Assembly: GCA_017559855.1 (NCBI GenBank)
Contig: JAFYQP010000018.1
Location: 1-50,527, forward strand
Direction of reading: 5' to 3'
DNA length: 50,527 nucleotides
DNA from: Clostridia bacterium
GTDB lineage: Bacteria > Bacillota > Clostridia > Oscillospirales > JAAYXM01
Shown here: positions 37,831-47,403 of the stretch, piece after piece
Layout: each line of letters begins with the position of its first letter
Numbering within the stretch: the first letter of the stretch is position 1
Translations under genes and position numbers: made by a program
Notes under the pieces: generated by a model
What the model saw: only the letters and a program-made list of their open reading frames with translations
Databases searched by the model: none
What the model was told of the DNA's origin: nothing

Positions 37831-39597
37831 ATGAGTAATGGCAAAATTATTAAGGTTTCAGGTCCGCTTATTGTAGCGGAAGGCCTGTCACATGCAAATA
37901 TGTTTGACGTTGTTCGTGTAGGACAGGACAAACTTATCGGTGAGATTATCGAGATGCGTGGCGACAAGGCATCCATTCAGGTTTATGAAGAAACCGCAGG
38001 CATCGGCTTCGGTGATGAGGTAGTAACTACCGGAGCACCCTTGTCGGTTGAACTTGCACCGGGACTTATGGAGAACATCTACGACGGTATCCAGAGACCG
38101 CTTGAGAAAATCCGTGCAATTTCCGGCAGTAACATTTCCCGTGGTATCGACATTCCTGCGGTTGACCGTGAGCGTGAGTGGGACTTTACCCCCGCGGTCA
38201 AGGTAGGTGACAAGGTAGCCTCCGGCGATATTTTAGGTACCGTGCCCGAGACAATCGTTGTAGAGCACCGTGTTATGGTACCTTTCGGCATCGAGGGCGA
38301 AATTGTTGAAATCCTCTCAGGTAAGAAAAAAGTTGAGGATATTATTGCGAAAATCAGAACCGAGAGCGGAGAAATCAAGGAGATTTCAATGCTTCAAAGA
38401 TGGCCTGTTCGTCGCGGCCGTCCGGTTAAGGAAAAACTTCCGCCGGATGTTCCCATGCAGACCGGTCAGCGTATTATAGACACAATATTCCCCATTGCAA
38501 AGGGTGGTACTGCAGCGGTTCCCGGTCCTTTCGGAAGCGGTAAGACGGTGGTTCAGCACCAACTTGCAAAGTGGTCCGACGTTGACATCGTTGTATACAT
38601 CGGTTGCGGTGAACGTGGCAACGAGATGACCGACGTTTTAAGAGAGTTCCCCGAACTTCGCGATCCGAAAACCGGCGAATCTCTTATGAAACGTACAATT
38701 TTGATTGCAAACACCTCCGATATGCCGGTTGCGGCACGTGAGGCGTCTATCTATACAGGTATTACCATTGCGGAATACTACCGTGATATGGGTTATGACG
38801 TTGCGGTTATCGCAGACTCTACCTCCCGTTGGGCAGAGGCACTTCGTGAGATGTCAGGCCGACTTGAAGAAATGCCCGGTGACGAAGGTTATCCTGCATA
38901 TCTTTCCTCCCGTCTTGCACAGTTTTATGAGCGTGCGGGAAGAATCATCTGTACATCAAGTGATGACCGTGCAGGTTCCCTTACCGCGATTGGCGCGGTA
39001 TCACCTCCCGGCGGTGATATTTCAGAGCCGGTTGCTCAGGCAACACTCCGTATAGTTAAGGTTTTCTGGGGACTTGACAGTTCTCTTGCATATCGCCGTC
39101 ACTTCCCGGCAATTAATTGGCTTAACTCATATTCACTTTATCTCGACAGATTATCACCCTGGTTTAACGCAAACGTTGACAAGAACTTTGCGGCAAATCG
39201 CACCGATGCAATGCAGATTCTCCAACTTGAGAGTGAACTTCAGGAAATCGTAAGTCTTGTAGGTATCGACGCACTTTCTGCAAACGACCGTCTCACTCTT
39301 GAGACCGCACAGATTCTCAGAGAGGACTTCTTACAGCAGAACGCATTCTCGGATACCGACTCTTACACATCCCTTGCAAAACAGGCAAGACTTTTAGACC
39401 TTATCCTGACCTTTAATAAGTTAGGTAAAAAGGCACTTGATGCAGGTGTTGATATGAAGGGACTTTTCTCCATCACCGCACGTGAGCGAATCGGCCGTGC
39501 AAAGGATATTTCCGAGATGGATTATGAAGTGCAGTATCAGGCGATTGAGGATCTTATGAAAGACGAAATTGCAGCTCTTGAAAAGGAGGTACAGTAA
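37831..39597 (+). CDS. ntpA: V-type ATPase catalytic subunit A
   Basis: Catalytic ATP-hydrolysing subunit, 588 residues. ATG with a modest GGAACGGAG site about 9 bases upstream. The P-loop GPFGSGKT lies near residue 230, the Walker B region [32 protein letters not shown] near 325, and the A-subunit-specific non-homologous insert sits in between, in the N-terminal third ([21 protein letters not shown]). All catalytic residues appear present. Confidence 0.97.
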   Translation: MSNGKIIKVSGPLIVAEGLSHANMFDVVRVGQDKLIGEIIEMRGDKASIQVYEETAGIGFGDEVVTTGAPLSVELAPGLMENIYDGIQRPLEKIRAISGSNISRGIDIPAVDREREWDFTPAVKVGDKVASGDILGTVPETIVVEHRVMVPFGIEGEIVEILSGKKKVEDIIAKIRTESGEIKEISMLQRWPVRRGRPVKEKLPPDVPMQTGQRIIDTIFPIAKGGTAAVPGPFGSGKTVVQHQLAKWSDVDIVVYIGCGERGNEMTDVLREFPELRDPKTGESLMKRTILIANTSDMPVAAREASIYTGITIAEYYRDMGYDVAVIADSTSRWAEALREMSGRLEEMPGDEGYPAYLSSRLAQFYERAGRIICTSSDDRAGSLTAIGAVSPPGGDISEPVAQATLRIVKVFWGLDSSLAYRRHFPAINWLNSYSLYLDRLSPWFNANVDKNFAANRTDAMQILQLESELQEIVSLVGIDALSANDRLTLETAQILREDFLQQNAFSDTDSYTSLAKQARLLDLILTFNKLGKKALDAGVDMKGLFSITARERIGRAKDISEMDYEVQYQAIEDLMKDEIAALEKEVQ

Positions 39598-39599
39598 TT

Positions 39600-40976
39600 A
39601 TGTTAAGAGAATATCGTACCATCCGAGAGGTTGCAGGTCCTCTTATGCTGGTTAAAAACGTAATCGACGTTTCCTACGACGAACTTGGCGAGGTTCAACT
39701 CCCCAATGGCGATATCCGCCGTTGTAAGGTTCTTGAGGTTAACGGAAACGACGTTCTCGTTCAGTTATTTGAAAGTAGTGCGGGTATTAACCTTGCACAG
39801 AGTAAGGTAAGATTCTTAGGTCATGGTATCGAACTTGCGGTTTCCGAGGATATGCTCGGACGAGTATTCGACGGTATGGGCAGACCAAAAGACGGCGGTC
39901 CCGAAATTTTAGCGGACGAGCGTCGTAATATTAACGGTATGCCTATGAATCCGGCGGCACGTGACTATCCGGATGAATTTATCCAGACCGGCGTGTCCAC
40001 CATTGATGGACTTAACACTCTGGTACGCGGACAGAAACTCCCTATCTTCTCCGGTTCAGGTCTTCCCCACGCACAACTTGCGGCACAGATTGCCCGTCAG
40101 GCAAAGGTTTTAAACAACGATGCACAGTTTGCGGTTGTTTTTGCGGCTATCGGTATCACTTTTGAAGAGGCTGATTTCTTTATCAGCGACTTTAAGAAAA
40201 CCGGTGCTATTGACCGTACGGTAATGTTTGTAAATCTTGCGTCCGACCCTGCTATCGAGCGTATTTCAACACCTCGTATGGCACTCACCGCTGCAGAATA
40301 CCTTGCGTTTAAGAAGAACATGCACGTTCTTGTTATCTTGACCGATATTACAAACTATGCAGAGGCACTTCGTGAGGTGTCCGCTGCACGTAAAGAGGTA
40401 CCCAGCCGTCGTGGTTATCCGGGTTACCTTTACACCGACCTTGCATCTATGTATGAGCGTGCAGGAAGAACATTGGAATCCGAGGGTTCAATTACTATGA
40501 TTCCGATTCTTTCCATGCCTGAAGATGATAAGACACATCCGATTCCCGACCTTACCGGTTACATTACCGAGGGACAGATTATTCTCTCCCGTGAACTTTA
40601 CCGCAAGGGTATGCAGCCTCCCGTTGACGTTCTTCCCTCCCTTTCCCGTCTTAAAGATAAAGGTATCGGTGCGGGTAAGACAAGAGAGGATCATGCAGGC
40701 ACAATGAACCAGATTTTTGCCGCATACGCACGTGGTAAGGAAGCAAAAGAACTTATGACCATCTTGGGTGAGGCGGCTCTTTCCGATATTGATAAACTCT
40801 ACGCTCGTTTTGCGGATGAGTTTGAGTCAAAGTACGTAAATCAGGGCTATAATGAAAACCGTTCCATTGAGGAAACCTTGAATTTAGGCTGGGAACTTCT
40901 CTCCATCCTTCCGGCTAGCGAACTTAAGCGAATTAAGCCCGAATTTATTGAAAAATATCTCCCCAAGAAAGACTAA
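39600..40976 (+). CDS. ntpB: V-type ATPase regulatory subunit B
   Basis: Non-catalytic nucleotide-binding-fold subunit alternating with A in the head, 458 residues. ATG two bases after the ntpA stop with AAGGAGG upstream. The P-loop is degenerate ([21 protein letters not shown]), as is normal for B. The conserved [35 protein letters not shown] segment lies near residue 255. Confidence 0.97.
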   Translation: MLREYRTIREVAGPLMLVKNVIDVSYDELGEVQLPNGDIRRCKVLEVNGNDVLVQLFESSAGINLAQSKVRFLGHGIELAVSEDMLGRVFDGMGRPKDGGPEILADERRNINGMPMNPAARDYPDEFIQTGVSTIDGLNTLVRGQKLPIFSGSGLPHAQLAAQIARQAKVLNNDAQFAVVFAAIGITFEEADFFISDFKKTGAIDRTVMFVNLASDPAIERISTPRMALTAAEYLAFKKNMHVLVILTDITNYAEALREVSAARKEVPSRRGYPGYLYTDLASMYERAGRTLESEGSITMIPILSMPEDDKTHPIPDLTGYITEGQIILSRELYRKGMQPPVDVLPSLSRLKDKGIGAGKTREDHAGTMNQIFAAYARGKEAKELMTILGEAALSDIDKLYARFADEFESKYVNQGYNENRSIEETLNLGWELLSILPASELKRIKPEFIEKYLPKKD

Positions 40977-40988
40977 GGAGGGGTTTTG

Positions 40989-41645
40989 ATGGCAAGACTT
41001 AACGTTAACCCCACCCGTATGGAACTTAAAAGGCTTAAAGAGCGTCTTAAAACCGCACGTCGAGGACATAAACTCTTAAAGGACAAGCGAGACGAACTTA
41101 TGAAACAGTTTCTCGACATCGTCCGTGAGAATCGTACCTTACGTGAACAGGTAGAGGCATCTCTTATAAAAGCACAGAAGGGTTTTGCGGTTGCGTCTGC
41201 GGTTATGTCACACGAAATGCTTACTCAGGCACTTCTTTTGCCGAAGCAGAGCGTTTCTGTTGAAATGAATTTCAAAAACATTATGAGTGTTGACGTACCC
41301 CGTTACACATTTCATATGAAAACCGAGGATGCAAGTGAGATTTTTCCGTACAGTTTCCTTCATACGTCGGGAGAACTTGACGATGCGGTACAGAATCTCT
41401 CAGACGTTACCGTGCAGATGCTTCGCCTTGCAGAGGTGGAAAAATCCGCACAACTTTTATCTCAGGAAATTGAGAAAACCCGTCGTCGTGTAAATGCTCT
41501 TGAGCATTTTATGATTCCCCAACTTGAGGAAACAATCAAGTATATTACAATGAAACTTGACGAGAATGAGCGTGGCAATCTCTCACGTCTTATGAAGGTC
41601 AAGGATATGATGATTGAAGCACAGTTTGCGGGTAAAAATGACTAA
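40989..41645 (+). CDS. ntpD: V-type ATPase subunit D (central shaft)
   Basis: Coiled-coil rotor axle, 218 residues. ATG at 40989 has AGGAGG seven bases upstream; the in-frame TTG just before it is a poorer choice. The N-terminus (LNVNPTRMELKRLKERLKTA) and the C-terminal helix (RRVNALEHFMIPQLEETIKYI) are the diagnostic ends of the antiparallel coiled coil. Last gene of the operon; a strong terminator follows. Confidence 0.95.
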   Translation: MARLNVNPTRMELKRLKERLKTARRGHKLLKDKRDELMKQFLDIVRENRTLREQVEASLIKAQKGFAVASAVMSHEMLTQALLLPKQSVSVEMNFKNIMSVDVPRYTFHMKTEDASEIFPYSFLHTSGELDDAVQNLSDVTVQMLRLAEVEKSAQLLSQEIEKTRRRVNALEHFMIPQLEETIKYITMKLDENERGNLSRLMKVKDMMIEAQFAGKND

Positions 41646-41653
41646 ATAAAAAC

Positions 41654-41687
41654 GCGGTGAAAAAACATTTTTTCACCGCATTTTTTT
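41654..41687 (+). terminator. Terminator of the V-ATPase operon
   Basis: GCGGTGAAAAAA pairing with TTTTTTCACCGC around a CA-rich loop, followed by seven T. Confidence 0.92.
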
Positions 41688-41699
41688 ATCCGAAATCCC

Positions 41700-41727
41700 T
41701 TGACATAATAGTTTAGAATGGTAAAAT
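41700..41727 (+). promoter_or_regulatory. Promoter of the amidohydrolase pair
   Basis: TTGACA (41700-41705), 16-bp spacer, TAAAAT (41722-41727) with TGG extended -10. A strong vegetative-type promoter 13 bases after the V-ATPase terminator. Confidence 0.8.
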
Positions 41728-41763
41728 GAAAGTAACAAATGCAAAAGAAAGGGTGTTTTTATT

Positions 41764-42597
41764 TTGCAGCAATATATTAAAGAACAACTGAAACTGTTTT
41801 ATGACAATCCCGTCGTAAACTGGCACGAACACGTTTGGACTACCGATATGTGGAACAATACAGACCCCGGCACACTTGATACCGTAAGATGCGACGGTCT
41901 TGTTGAGTTTGCAAACACATGTGGTATTGATAAACTTATTTGCTCTGTGGTAAGTGTTAATCCCCATTGTACCCCCAAGGAGCAGGAAATGCGTAACAAC
42001 GCTACTATTGAGGCCATGGAACGTCATCCCGATACCATTATGGGTATGGCATTCGTAAATCCGGGCAACGGCAAGCACACCCTAAAAGAGGTTGAGCGTT
42101 GCGTTCGTGAATACGGCTTCGTAGGTATCAAGATGTACCATCAGTACTTTATGGACGATCCGGTTCAGTATGACCTTGTTGAAAAGTGTATTGAACTTGA
42201 CGTTCCTATCTTAATGCACGCAGGAAAACTTGTGGTTGGTCCCGAAACTCAGCCCAGACTTTCCGGCGGTGAGCATTTTGCGAATATCGCTCGTCGTTAC
42301 CCTGAGGCGAACTTCATTATGGCACACGTTACCGGCGGCGGTGATTGGGCTTGGCAGTTAAAGGGTGTTATCGACTGTCCCAACGTTGTTACCGACATAA
42401 GCGGCAGTGTGTCTGATACTCGTGCGGTTGAGGAGAGCGTAAGATTACTCGGTGCAGAGCGTGTGCTCTGGGGTACCGATGGCTCGGCTTCCGCCGGTGT
42501 TGGTAAACTTCTCTCCGCAAATCTTACCGATGAAGAGAAGAAAATTATCCTTGCAGGTCCGAAATATGAAAGATTCTTAAAGAAGGGGGTTAAATAA
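41764..42597 (+). CDS. Amidohydrolase-2 family metal-dependent hydrolase
   Basis: TIM-barrel hydrolase or decarboxylase of the ACMSD/amidohydrolase-2 group, 277 residues. TTG start at 41764 with AAAGGGTG eight bases upstream; no in-frame ATG occurs before the catalytic motif. The HxH metal motif is His21-x-His23 in VNWHEHVW. Later ligands are the His residues in PILMHAGKL and FIMAHVTGGGDW, and the Asp in VLWGTDGSAS. The set looks complete for a one- or two-metal site. Substrate unknown. It is followed one base later by a paralogue that lacks these ligands. Confidence 0.88.
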   Translation: MQQYIKEQLKLFYDNPVVNWHEHVWTTDMWNNTDPGTLDTVRCDGLVEFANTCGIDKLICSVVSVNPHCTPKEQEMRNNATIEAMERHPDTIMGMAFVNPGNGKHTLKEVERCVREYGFVGIKMYHQYFMDDPVQYDLVEKCIELDVPILMHAGKLVVGPETQPRLSGGEHFANIARRYPEANFIMAHVTGGGDWAWQLKGVIDCPNVVTDISGSVSDTRAVEESVRLLGAERVLWGTDGSASAGVGKLLSANLTDEEKKIILAGPKYERFLKKGVK

Positions 42598-42598
42598 G

Positions 42599-43402
42599 AT
42601 GCTTATAGATGTTAGTACATATGTAGGCCATTGGCCCTTCAGAAAGGTTGACGGTGCAACTCTTAATGAAATGGCACCCGTCCTTGCAAAACACAAAGTT
42701 ACCCACGCAATCGTTGCAAACGTAAACGCCTTTTTCTATAAAGACGCAATGGAAGGCAATATGGAACTTTATGAGGAAATGAAAAACTACAAGGGTGAGG
42801 TTGAGTTTTTACCATTTGCCGTTATCAATCCCTCATATATCAATTGGCGTGAGGATATGGTTAAGTGCGTAAAGGAACTTGGCTTTAAAGGTTTTGAGTT
42901 TACACCTGCTTATCATAAGTATGTTGGCGGCAACGTTTGCACATTGTCCGATCCCTGCTATAAAGAGGCGTTTAAACTTGCAGGTGAACTCGGCGTTCCC
43001 GTCCGTATTGAAAACGAACTTGAGAACTACCGTCAGAGACATTGGATGGAAAGCGGTATGTCCCCCACGGGTGACCAGATGGCAGACATGCTCGCAGCAT
43101 CCGATAAGACAACTCTTATCATCGGCGGTTATTTCCCTGAGAGATTGGGTGCTCGTATGGCAGAGATTGTAAAGACACGCAAGAACGTGTTCTTCAATAC
43201 CCGCCGTCTTGATCCGTTCTACGACGCATGTTATTGGCAGGCTGCCGTAAATGCGGTTGGTTGTGAGCATCTTGTATTCGGCACAAATTATCCCTTTACT
43301 CACATCGGCCCGGCAGCGGTTGCACTTACCTTCTCACCCCAGACAGAGGATGAGAAAAAGGCAATTATGTCCGAGAACATCAGAGGATACTTAGGTTTAT
43401 AA
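42599..43402 (+). CDS. Amidohydrolase-fold protein lacking metal ligands (probable pseudoenzyme)
   Basis: A 267-residue relative of the preceding gene. ATG one base after its stop, with AAGGGGG about 8 bases upstream. Where the family has D-x-H-x-H-x-G it reads DVSTYVG (Ser6, Tyr8). The barrel His after the fourth strand is replaced in VPVRIENELEN, the A-H-x-G-G motif reads LIIGGYFP, and the catalytic G-T-D-Y-P reads GTNYP (Asn230). Every expected ligand is therefore missing while the fold signature VFGTNYPFTHIGP and overall length are kept. It may be a regulatory or structural partner of the upstream enzyme, or use a different chemistry. Confidence 0.82.
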   Translation: MLIDVSTYVGHWPFRKVDGATLNEMAPVLAKHKVTHAIVANVNAFFYKDAMEGNMELYEEMKNYKGEVEFLPFAVINPSYINWREDMVKCVKELGFKGFEFTPAYHKYVGGNVCTLSDPCYKEAFKLAGELGVPVRIENELENYRQRHWMESGMSPTGDQMADMLAASDKTTLIIGGYFPERLGARMAEIVKTRKNVFFNTRRLDPFYDACYWQAAVNAVGCEHLVFGTNYPFTHIGPAAVALTFSPQTEDEKKAIMSENIRGYLGL

Positions 43403-43408
43403 AATTAG

Positions 43409-43439
43409 AAAAGAGGAGTCATATGACTCCTCTTTTTTT
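43409..43439. terminator. Bidirectional terminator, amidohydrolase pair / xth
   Basis: A 28-bp perfect palindrome (AAAAGAGGAGTCAT and complement) with T-runs on both strands, reaching the stop codon of the convergent xth gene. Confidence 0.9.
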
Positions 43440-44193
43440 ATATGTTTATTTCAAGTTCAACCGGGCAGTGGTCGCTGCCGAAAATGTTTTGGTGGATTCC
43501 GGCATCCACTAAATTGTCCTTTAAATCACGGGACGTAAGGAAATAGTCAATACGCCATCCTGCGTTATTGGCACGTGCGTTATACATATAGGACCACCAT
43601 GTGTAAGCACCTGTGAGGGTGGGGTAAAAGTGACGGAAGGTGTCGATAAATCCCGCATTTAACATATTTGTCATCTGCTCACGCTCTTCAGGGGAAAAGC
43701 CTGCGTTTCCAACGTTGGATTTGGGATTTTTCAGGTCGATTTCATTGTGTGCAACGTTCATATCACCGCAGATTATCACGGGCTTAACCTTTGCACAATT
43801 TACGCAATACGTGCGGAAATCTTCCTCCCATTTCATACGATAATCAAGACGGGCAAGACCACGTTGTGCATTGGGAGTGTATACATTTATAAGGTAGAAT
43901 TTTTCAAATTCTGCGGTTATAACTCTGCCCTCGGTATCATGTTCGGGAATACCGATGCCGTATGTGACGGAAATAGGCTCTGTTTTCGAGAAAACCGCCG
44001 TTCCCGAATAACCTTTTTTTACCGCACTGTTCCAAAACTGATGATAACCGGGCAGGTCAAGGCTGATTTGGTCGGGTTGAAGTTTTGTTTCCTGCAGACA
44101 GAAAATATCCGCATCAATATCGTTGAAAAATTCCATAAAACCCTTGCCTACACAGGCACGAAGTCCGTTTACGTTCCAGGAAATAAGTTTCAT
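43438..44193 (-). CDS. xth: Exodeoxyribonuclease III (AP endonuclease)
   Basis: DNA-repair exonuclease/AP endonuclease of the EEP fold, 251 residues. Catalytic motifs are SWNVNGLRA near the start, LQETKLQ with the metal-binding Glu, YSGTAVFSK, ICGDMNVAHNEIDL with the Asp/Asn pair, and the final GSDHCPVELEI with the catalytic His. ATG with AAGGAGAT about 8 bases upstream, overlapping the stop of the preceding sulfatase gene (ATGA), so the two are translationally coupled. Confidence 0.95.
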   Translation of the reverse strand: MKLISWNVNGLRACVGKGFMEFFNDIDADIFCLQETKLQPDQISLDLPGYHQFWNSAVKKGYSGTAVFSKTEPISVTYGIGIPEHDTEGRVITAEFEKFYLINVYTPNAQRGLARLDYRMKWEEDFRTYCVNCAKVKPVIICGDMNVAHNEIDLKNPKSNVGNAGFSPEEREQMTNMLNAGFIDTFRHFYPTLTGAYTWWSYMYNARANNAGWRIDYFLTSRDLKDNLVDAGIHQNIFGSDHCPVELEINI

Positions 44194-45878
44194 TTAAATA
44201 AATCTCCTTGTGTATTTTCTTTATCAAATATCATATTGTATTGTACCATTTTATAGCCGTCTAAATTCTCTCGATCTCCCTTTTCCCATAGGGGCATTTT
44301 ATTCATCAATTCAAGAAGATAATTCTGATGCTCGGTCATTGACACACCTGCGGTATCAAGAAGGAGAGGTGAGAGAAAACTTGCACTTATTTCAAGATTA
44401 TCTGCATCCTTTATAGGATAATTTGCCCAGATAAGGAATGGTACCGTGTGCTTTTTGACTTCCATTTCCTCATCGGAGAGTCCTGCACGATTTTGCAGGA
44501 TATCATAGTATTCCTGCTCAAATGACGGCAAATGGTCACCGAAGAAAAGAAGAATGGTGGGCTTTTCACGTTTTTTCAGATAATCAACAAGGTCGCTTAA
44601 CGCCTTATCGGTAAGTGAAAGAAGGGAAAAATATCGTCTTGCACGGGGGAATTCGTTCATTTCGGGGAAGTTTGCGGTTTCTTCAAGGTTCTTATATGAA
44701 CGGTCATAACCGAAGTGATTTTGCATTGTGACGTTAAAAATAAAAGTAGGAGATACGTCATCCTCAAGTATTTCGATGATTTTACCAAAACTTGCCGCAT
44801 CGGAAATATAGTCACGCACCATTTCGGGATTTTCAAAGTCCTTTATGGACAAAAACTCATCAAAACCGAGTTTGGGATAGGCTGTATCACGGTCCCAACA
44901 TTCGGGGAAGAAAGAATGGAGGCCTATAGTGCGATATCCTTGTGCTTTGAGGCTTTGTGCGATGGATGGAGATTTATCATCTACAAACTGTACCATGGGG
45001 TAACTGCCGGGACGCAGAAGGTGGGCGGCATTGCCCGTTAAAAACTCATACTCGGTTGTGCAGGTGCCACCACCGAATACAGAGACACGAGCACTGCCCG
45101 TTATTGCGTTGTCGGATACAGAGTGGAAGAAGGGTATAAAATCCTCTTCCTCATTAAGATCCGCAATGGTGGAAAGGTCTGCAAAACTCTCGTTCATAAT
45201 TACGATTATGTCAGGTTTCATCGTGCCGTCCTTTTCATTTTCACCGATTATTTCACGAACTTTTTCGGGAGAATAATCTTCCGGCTCCGGACTTGCAAGG
45301 TAGTTTAGATTGTGCAGAACATTTATCGCAAGTCCGTTATGTCGGGACGCCTTTACATTATCGGCGTCGGTGGAAATAAATGACGGGGATGCCCACAAAA
45401 TCGTCCAAAGTACGCATAGCATAAGGACACCTGAAACCGCAGACCAAAGCCGAGATTTAAAAAACGTGCCTTTTCGTAGGAGAAAGGCAAGAATACAGAT
45501 TAATATAAGAACAACTAGGGAAAGAATGGTGGTTGCGTCTATTGGAATGTCAAAATTTCCATCCACCGTTTTGGCGGTATTAAGGGCGGCAAGTTCCCAA
45601 GGGAGTAAGGCCTTGCTACGGAGCATAATCATATAATGATTGATAACGCCGAGAACCCATACCAGCGTGGCGGGTACGAGTGTATATACAAATAGTTTCC
45701 CCGTTATGCCATAGAGTGTAAAAGAAAAACCGTAATAAAAAAGCAGATTGAGCCAAAAATTAACTCCTACGGGAGACTGAAATGCCCCCTGTAGCCACTC
45801 TGCCAGAATATATGTAAGAAACGGAACTAATATAAAAAACACAAATTTTATGCGGTAGGGAATTTTTGGGGAAAGCAT
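44190..45878 (-). CDS. LTA synthase (LtaS)-like membrane sulfatase
   Basis: Membrane phosphoglycerol-transferase-type protein, 562 residues. About five transmembrane segments occupy residues 10-165, then an extracellular sulfatase-fold domain starts near DIIVIMNESFADL. Catalytic positions of staphylococcal LtaS (Glu255, Thr300, Asp475, His476) correspond to Glu230, Thr274 in GGGTCTTEYEFLTG, and the Asp-His pair in LLFFGDHLPS. ATG with AAAAGGTGTG upstream. It may make lipoteichoic acid-like polymer or modify another surface glycan with phosphoglycerol; sequence alone does not decide. Overlaps xth by 4 bases. Confidence 0.9.
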   Translation of the reverse strand: MLSPKIPYRIKFVFFILVPFLTYILAEWLQGAFQSPVGVNFWLNLLFYYGFSFTLYGITGKLFVYTLVPATLVWVLGVINHYMIMLRSKALLPWELAALNTAKTVDGNFDIPIDATTILSLVVLILICILAFLLRKGTFFKSRLWSAVSGVLMLCVLWTILWASPSFISTDADNVKASRHNGLAINVLHNLNYLASPEPEDYSPEKVREIIGENEKDGTMKPDIIVIMNESFADLSTIADLNEEEDFIPFFHSVSDNAITGSARVSVFGGGTCTTEYEFLTGNAAHLLRPGSYPMVQFVDDKSPSIAQSLKAQGYRTIGLHSFFPECWDRDTAYPKLGFDEFLSIKDFENPEMVRDYISDAASFGKIIEILEDDVSPTFIFNVTMQNHFGYDRSYKNLEETANFPEMNEFPRARRYFSLLSLTDKALSDLVDYLKKREKPTILLFFGDHLPSFEQEYYDILQNRAGLSDEEMEVKKHTVPFLIWANYPIKDADNLEISASFLSPLLLDTAGVSMTEHQNYLLELMNKMPLWEKGDRENLDGYKMVQYNMIFDKENTQGDLFK

Positions 45879-45905
45879 TTTTAAATCACACCTTTTCTAA
45901 CATAT

Positions 45906-45933
45906 ATTATACCAAACGGTAATTAAAGGTCAA
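45906..45933 (-). promoter_or_regulatory. Promoter of the LtaS-like/xth pair
   Basis: Leftward TTGACC (45928-45933), 16-bp spacer, TATAAT (45906-45911) with TGG extended -10. The -35 box lies within one arm of the terminator hairpin of the upstream carboxypeptidase gene. Confidence 0.75.
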
Positions 45934-45954
45934 TGGAAAACCATTGACCTTTAA
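45923..45954 (-). terminator. Terminator of the D,D-carboxypeptidase gene
   Basis: A 14-bp stem (TTAAAGGTCAATGG and complement) with an AAAA loop, 4 bases beyond the stop codon. The downstream T-run is short. Its distal arm contains the -35 box of the next promoter. Confidence 0.75.
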
Positions 45955-45958
45955 AAAT

Positions 45959-47257
45959 TTATCTTCGTCTTCGACTGCCGCGATATCTTCGGGAGTTGCG
46001 GTGTCTGCGGTTAAAACGCACAATGAAGAACAGGTAAAACAGTATAAATGCACCGAGGAGAATAAGGACAATTTTTGCAACCGTTGTGCCTAAGAGTTTT
46101 GCGAGTAAATCCCACAGATAGAGAATCAATGAGCGGTCAACGTCGTCTATTGCCACAAGGTCAACCTCGCCCAATTTAACTCCGTCATAAATCAGACTTA
46201 CGGAGCCTAAAACATCGCCTTTTACAATAGGAGCATCCAAGGTTTCAGGAACGTTCTTTATAAGTTCAAGTTTTTCTTTGTTATAATCCTTGGGCACGAG
46301 GCAGGTAAAGTCGGCATCCGGTGCCGCAATTACGTGGTCACGGCTCCATGCAAGGCGTACGTTAATTTCGGAAATCGGGGTTGTTTTGGCGAGAATGGTC
46401 TTTCTGTCAAAACTGTCAAAGCCCCATTTAAAGAGTTTTGTGGTTTCAATAAAGTGGCCTTTTTCCTTGTTCTCTCCGTACTGTGCACCCAGAACAACGC
46501 TGATAAGAGATAAGTCACCCTTTGTTGCGGATGCAACAAGGCACAAACCTGCGGGGGTTGTGTGGCCGGTTTTGATGCCGGTTGTGTATTTGTAAAGGTA
46601 AGTGCGTTCTTTATAGGGGGAGAGCATGGAATTTGTACTGAAAAACAAACGCTCATCCTCTAAATTTGTAGCGGGGATAGTGGCTTTTTGCATAGCCACG
46701 ATTTCTGCAAGACGGGCGTTTTTCATAGCCTGACGTGCGATAGTAATGACGTCGGCAGCACAGGTGTAATGGTTATCGTCGTGCAAACCGTGTGCATTGA
46801 CAAAATTAGTGTTTTTAAGTCCCAAAGTTTCCGCACGCTTATTCATCTTCTCAATAAAAGCATCAACCGTACCTGCGTTGTACTCGGCCAAAATGTTTGC
46901 CGCTTCGTTTGCAGAGGCAACTAAAAGGCAGACGAGAAGATTATCCACCGTGATTTTCTCACCTTTTTTTAAACCCACCGTACTTCCTGCCGCACTCAGG
47001 TTTTCAAGGGCGGTCTCGGTTACCGTAACTGTTTGAGAAAGGTCGTTTTCTTCAGCAATTATAAGTGCGGTCATAAGTTTTGTTATACTTGCGGGGTATA
47101 ACTTTGCGGTCTCATTTTTGGAATATAAAACCTGTCCGCTCTCCGCATCGATAAGAAGGGATGCCTTTGCGTCGACATCAATATTTGCCGCAAAGGAAAA
47201 TATGGAAAGAAGGACGGAAAAAACAAGTGTAAGCGATAAAATTTTAAAGTATTTCAT
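45959..47257 (-). CDS. D-alanyl-D-alanine carboxypeptidase (DacF-like, membrane-tethered)
   Basis: Low-molecular-weight penicillin-binding protein (S11) that trims pentapeptide stems of peptidoglycan, 432 residues. Signal peptide at 1-23. Active-site motifs are S57-I-T-K60, S115-A-N117 and K229-T-G231. A C-terminal PBP5-like beta domain follows. Near residues 394-416 there is a true transmembrane helix, then an Arg-rich tail of about 16 residues (RRHRNSRRYRGSRRRR) in the cytoplasm, instead of the usual amphipathic anchor. ATG with GGCGGTGG upstream. Single-gene unit. Confidence 0.93.
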   Translation of the reverse strand: MKYFKILSLTLVFSVLLSIFSFAANIDVDAKASLLIDAESGQVLYSKNETAKLYPASITKLMTALIIAEENDLSQTVTVTETALENLSAAGSTVGLKKGEKITVDNLLVCLLVASANEAANILAEYNAGTVDAFIEKMNKRAETLGLKNTNFVNAHGLHDDNHYTCAADVITIARQAMKNARLAEIVAMQKATIPATNLEDERLFFSTNSMLSPYKERTYLYKYTTGIKTGHTTPAGLCLVASATKGDLSLISVVLGAQYGENKEKGHFIETTKLFKWGFDSFDRKTILAKTTPISEINVRLAWSRDHVIAAPDADFTCLVPKDYNKEKLELIKNVPETLDAPIVKGDVLGSVSLIYDGVKLGEVDLVAIDDVDRSLILYLWDLLAKLLGTTVAKIVLILLGAFILFYLFFIVRFNRRHRNSRRYRGSRRRR

Positions 47258-47290
47258 TTAATGACCACCGCCTTTTTAAAGTCTTAAATT

Positions 47291-47319
47291 ATTATACAGT
47301 AAATGCAGGAATAAAACAA
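47291..47319 (-). promoter_or_regulatory. Promoter of the D,D-carboxypeptidase gene
   Basis: Leftward TTGTTT (47314-47319), 17 bp, TATAAT (47291-47296). Confidence 0.7.
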
Positions 47320-47341
47320 CAAGTAATTTTCAAAAACGCTC

Positions 47342-47370
47342 TTTCACAAATGTTGAAAATGTGTTAATAT
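47342..47370 (+). promoter_or_regulatory. Candidate promoter of the two-component operon
   Basis: TTTCAC (47342-47347), 17 bp, TAATAT (47365-47370) with TGT extended -10. A 14-base sequence just downstream (47376-47389) recurs in the promoter at 49.97 kb. Confidence 0.5.
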
Positions 47371-47403
47371 ATAGAAAAATCAAGATACGGTGGGATAAAG
47401 CCA

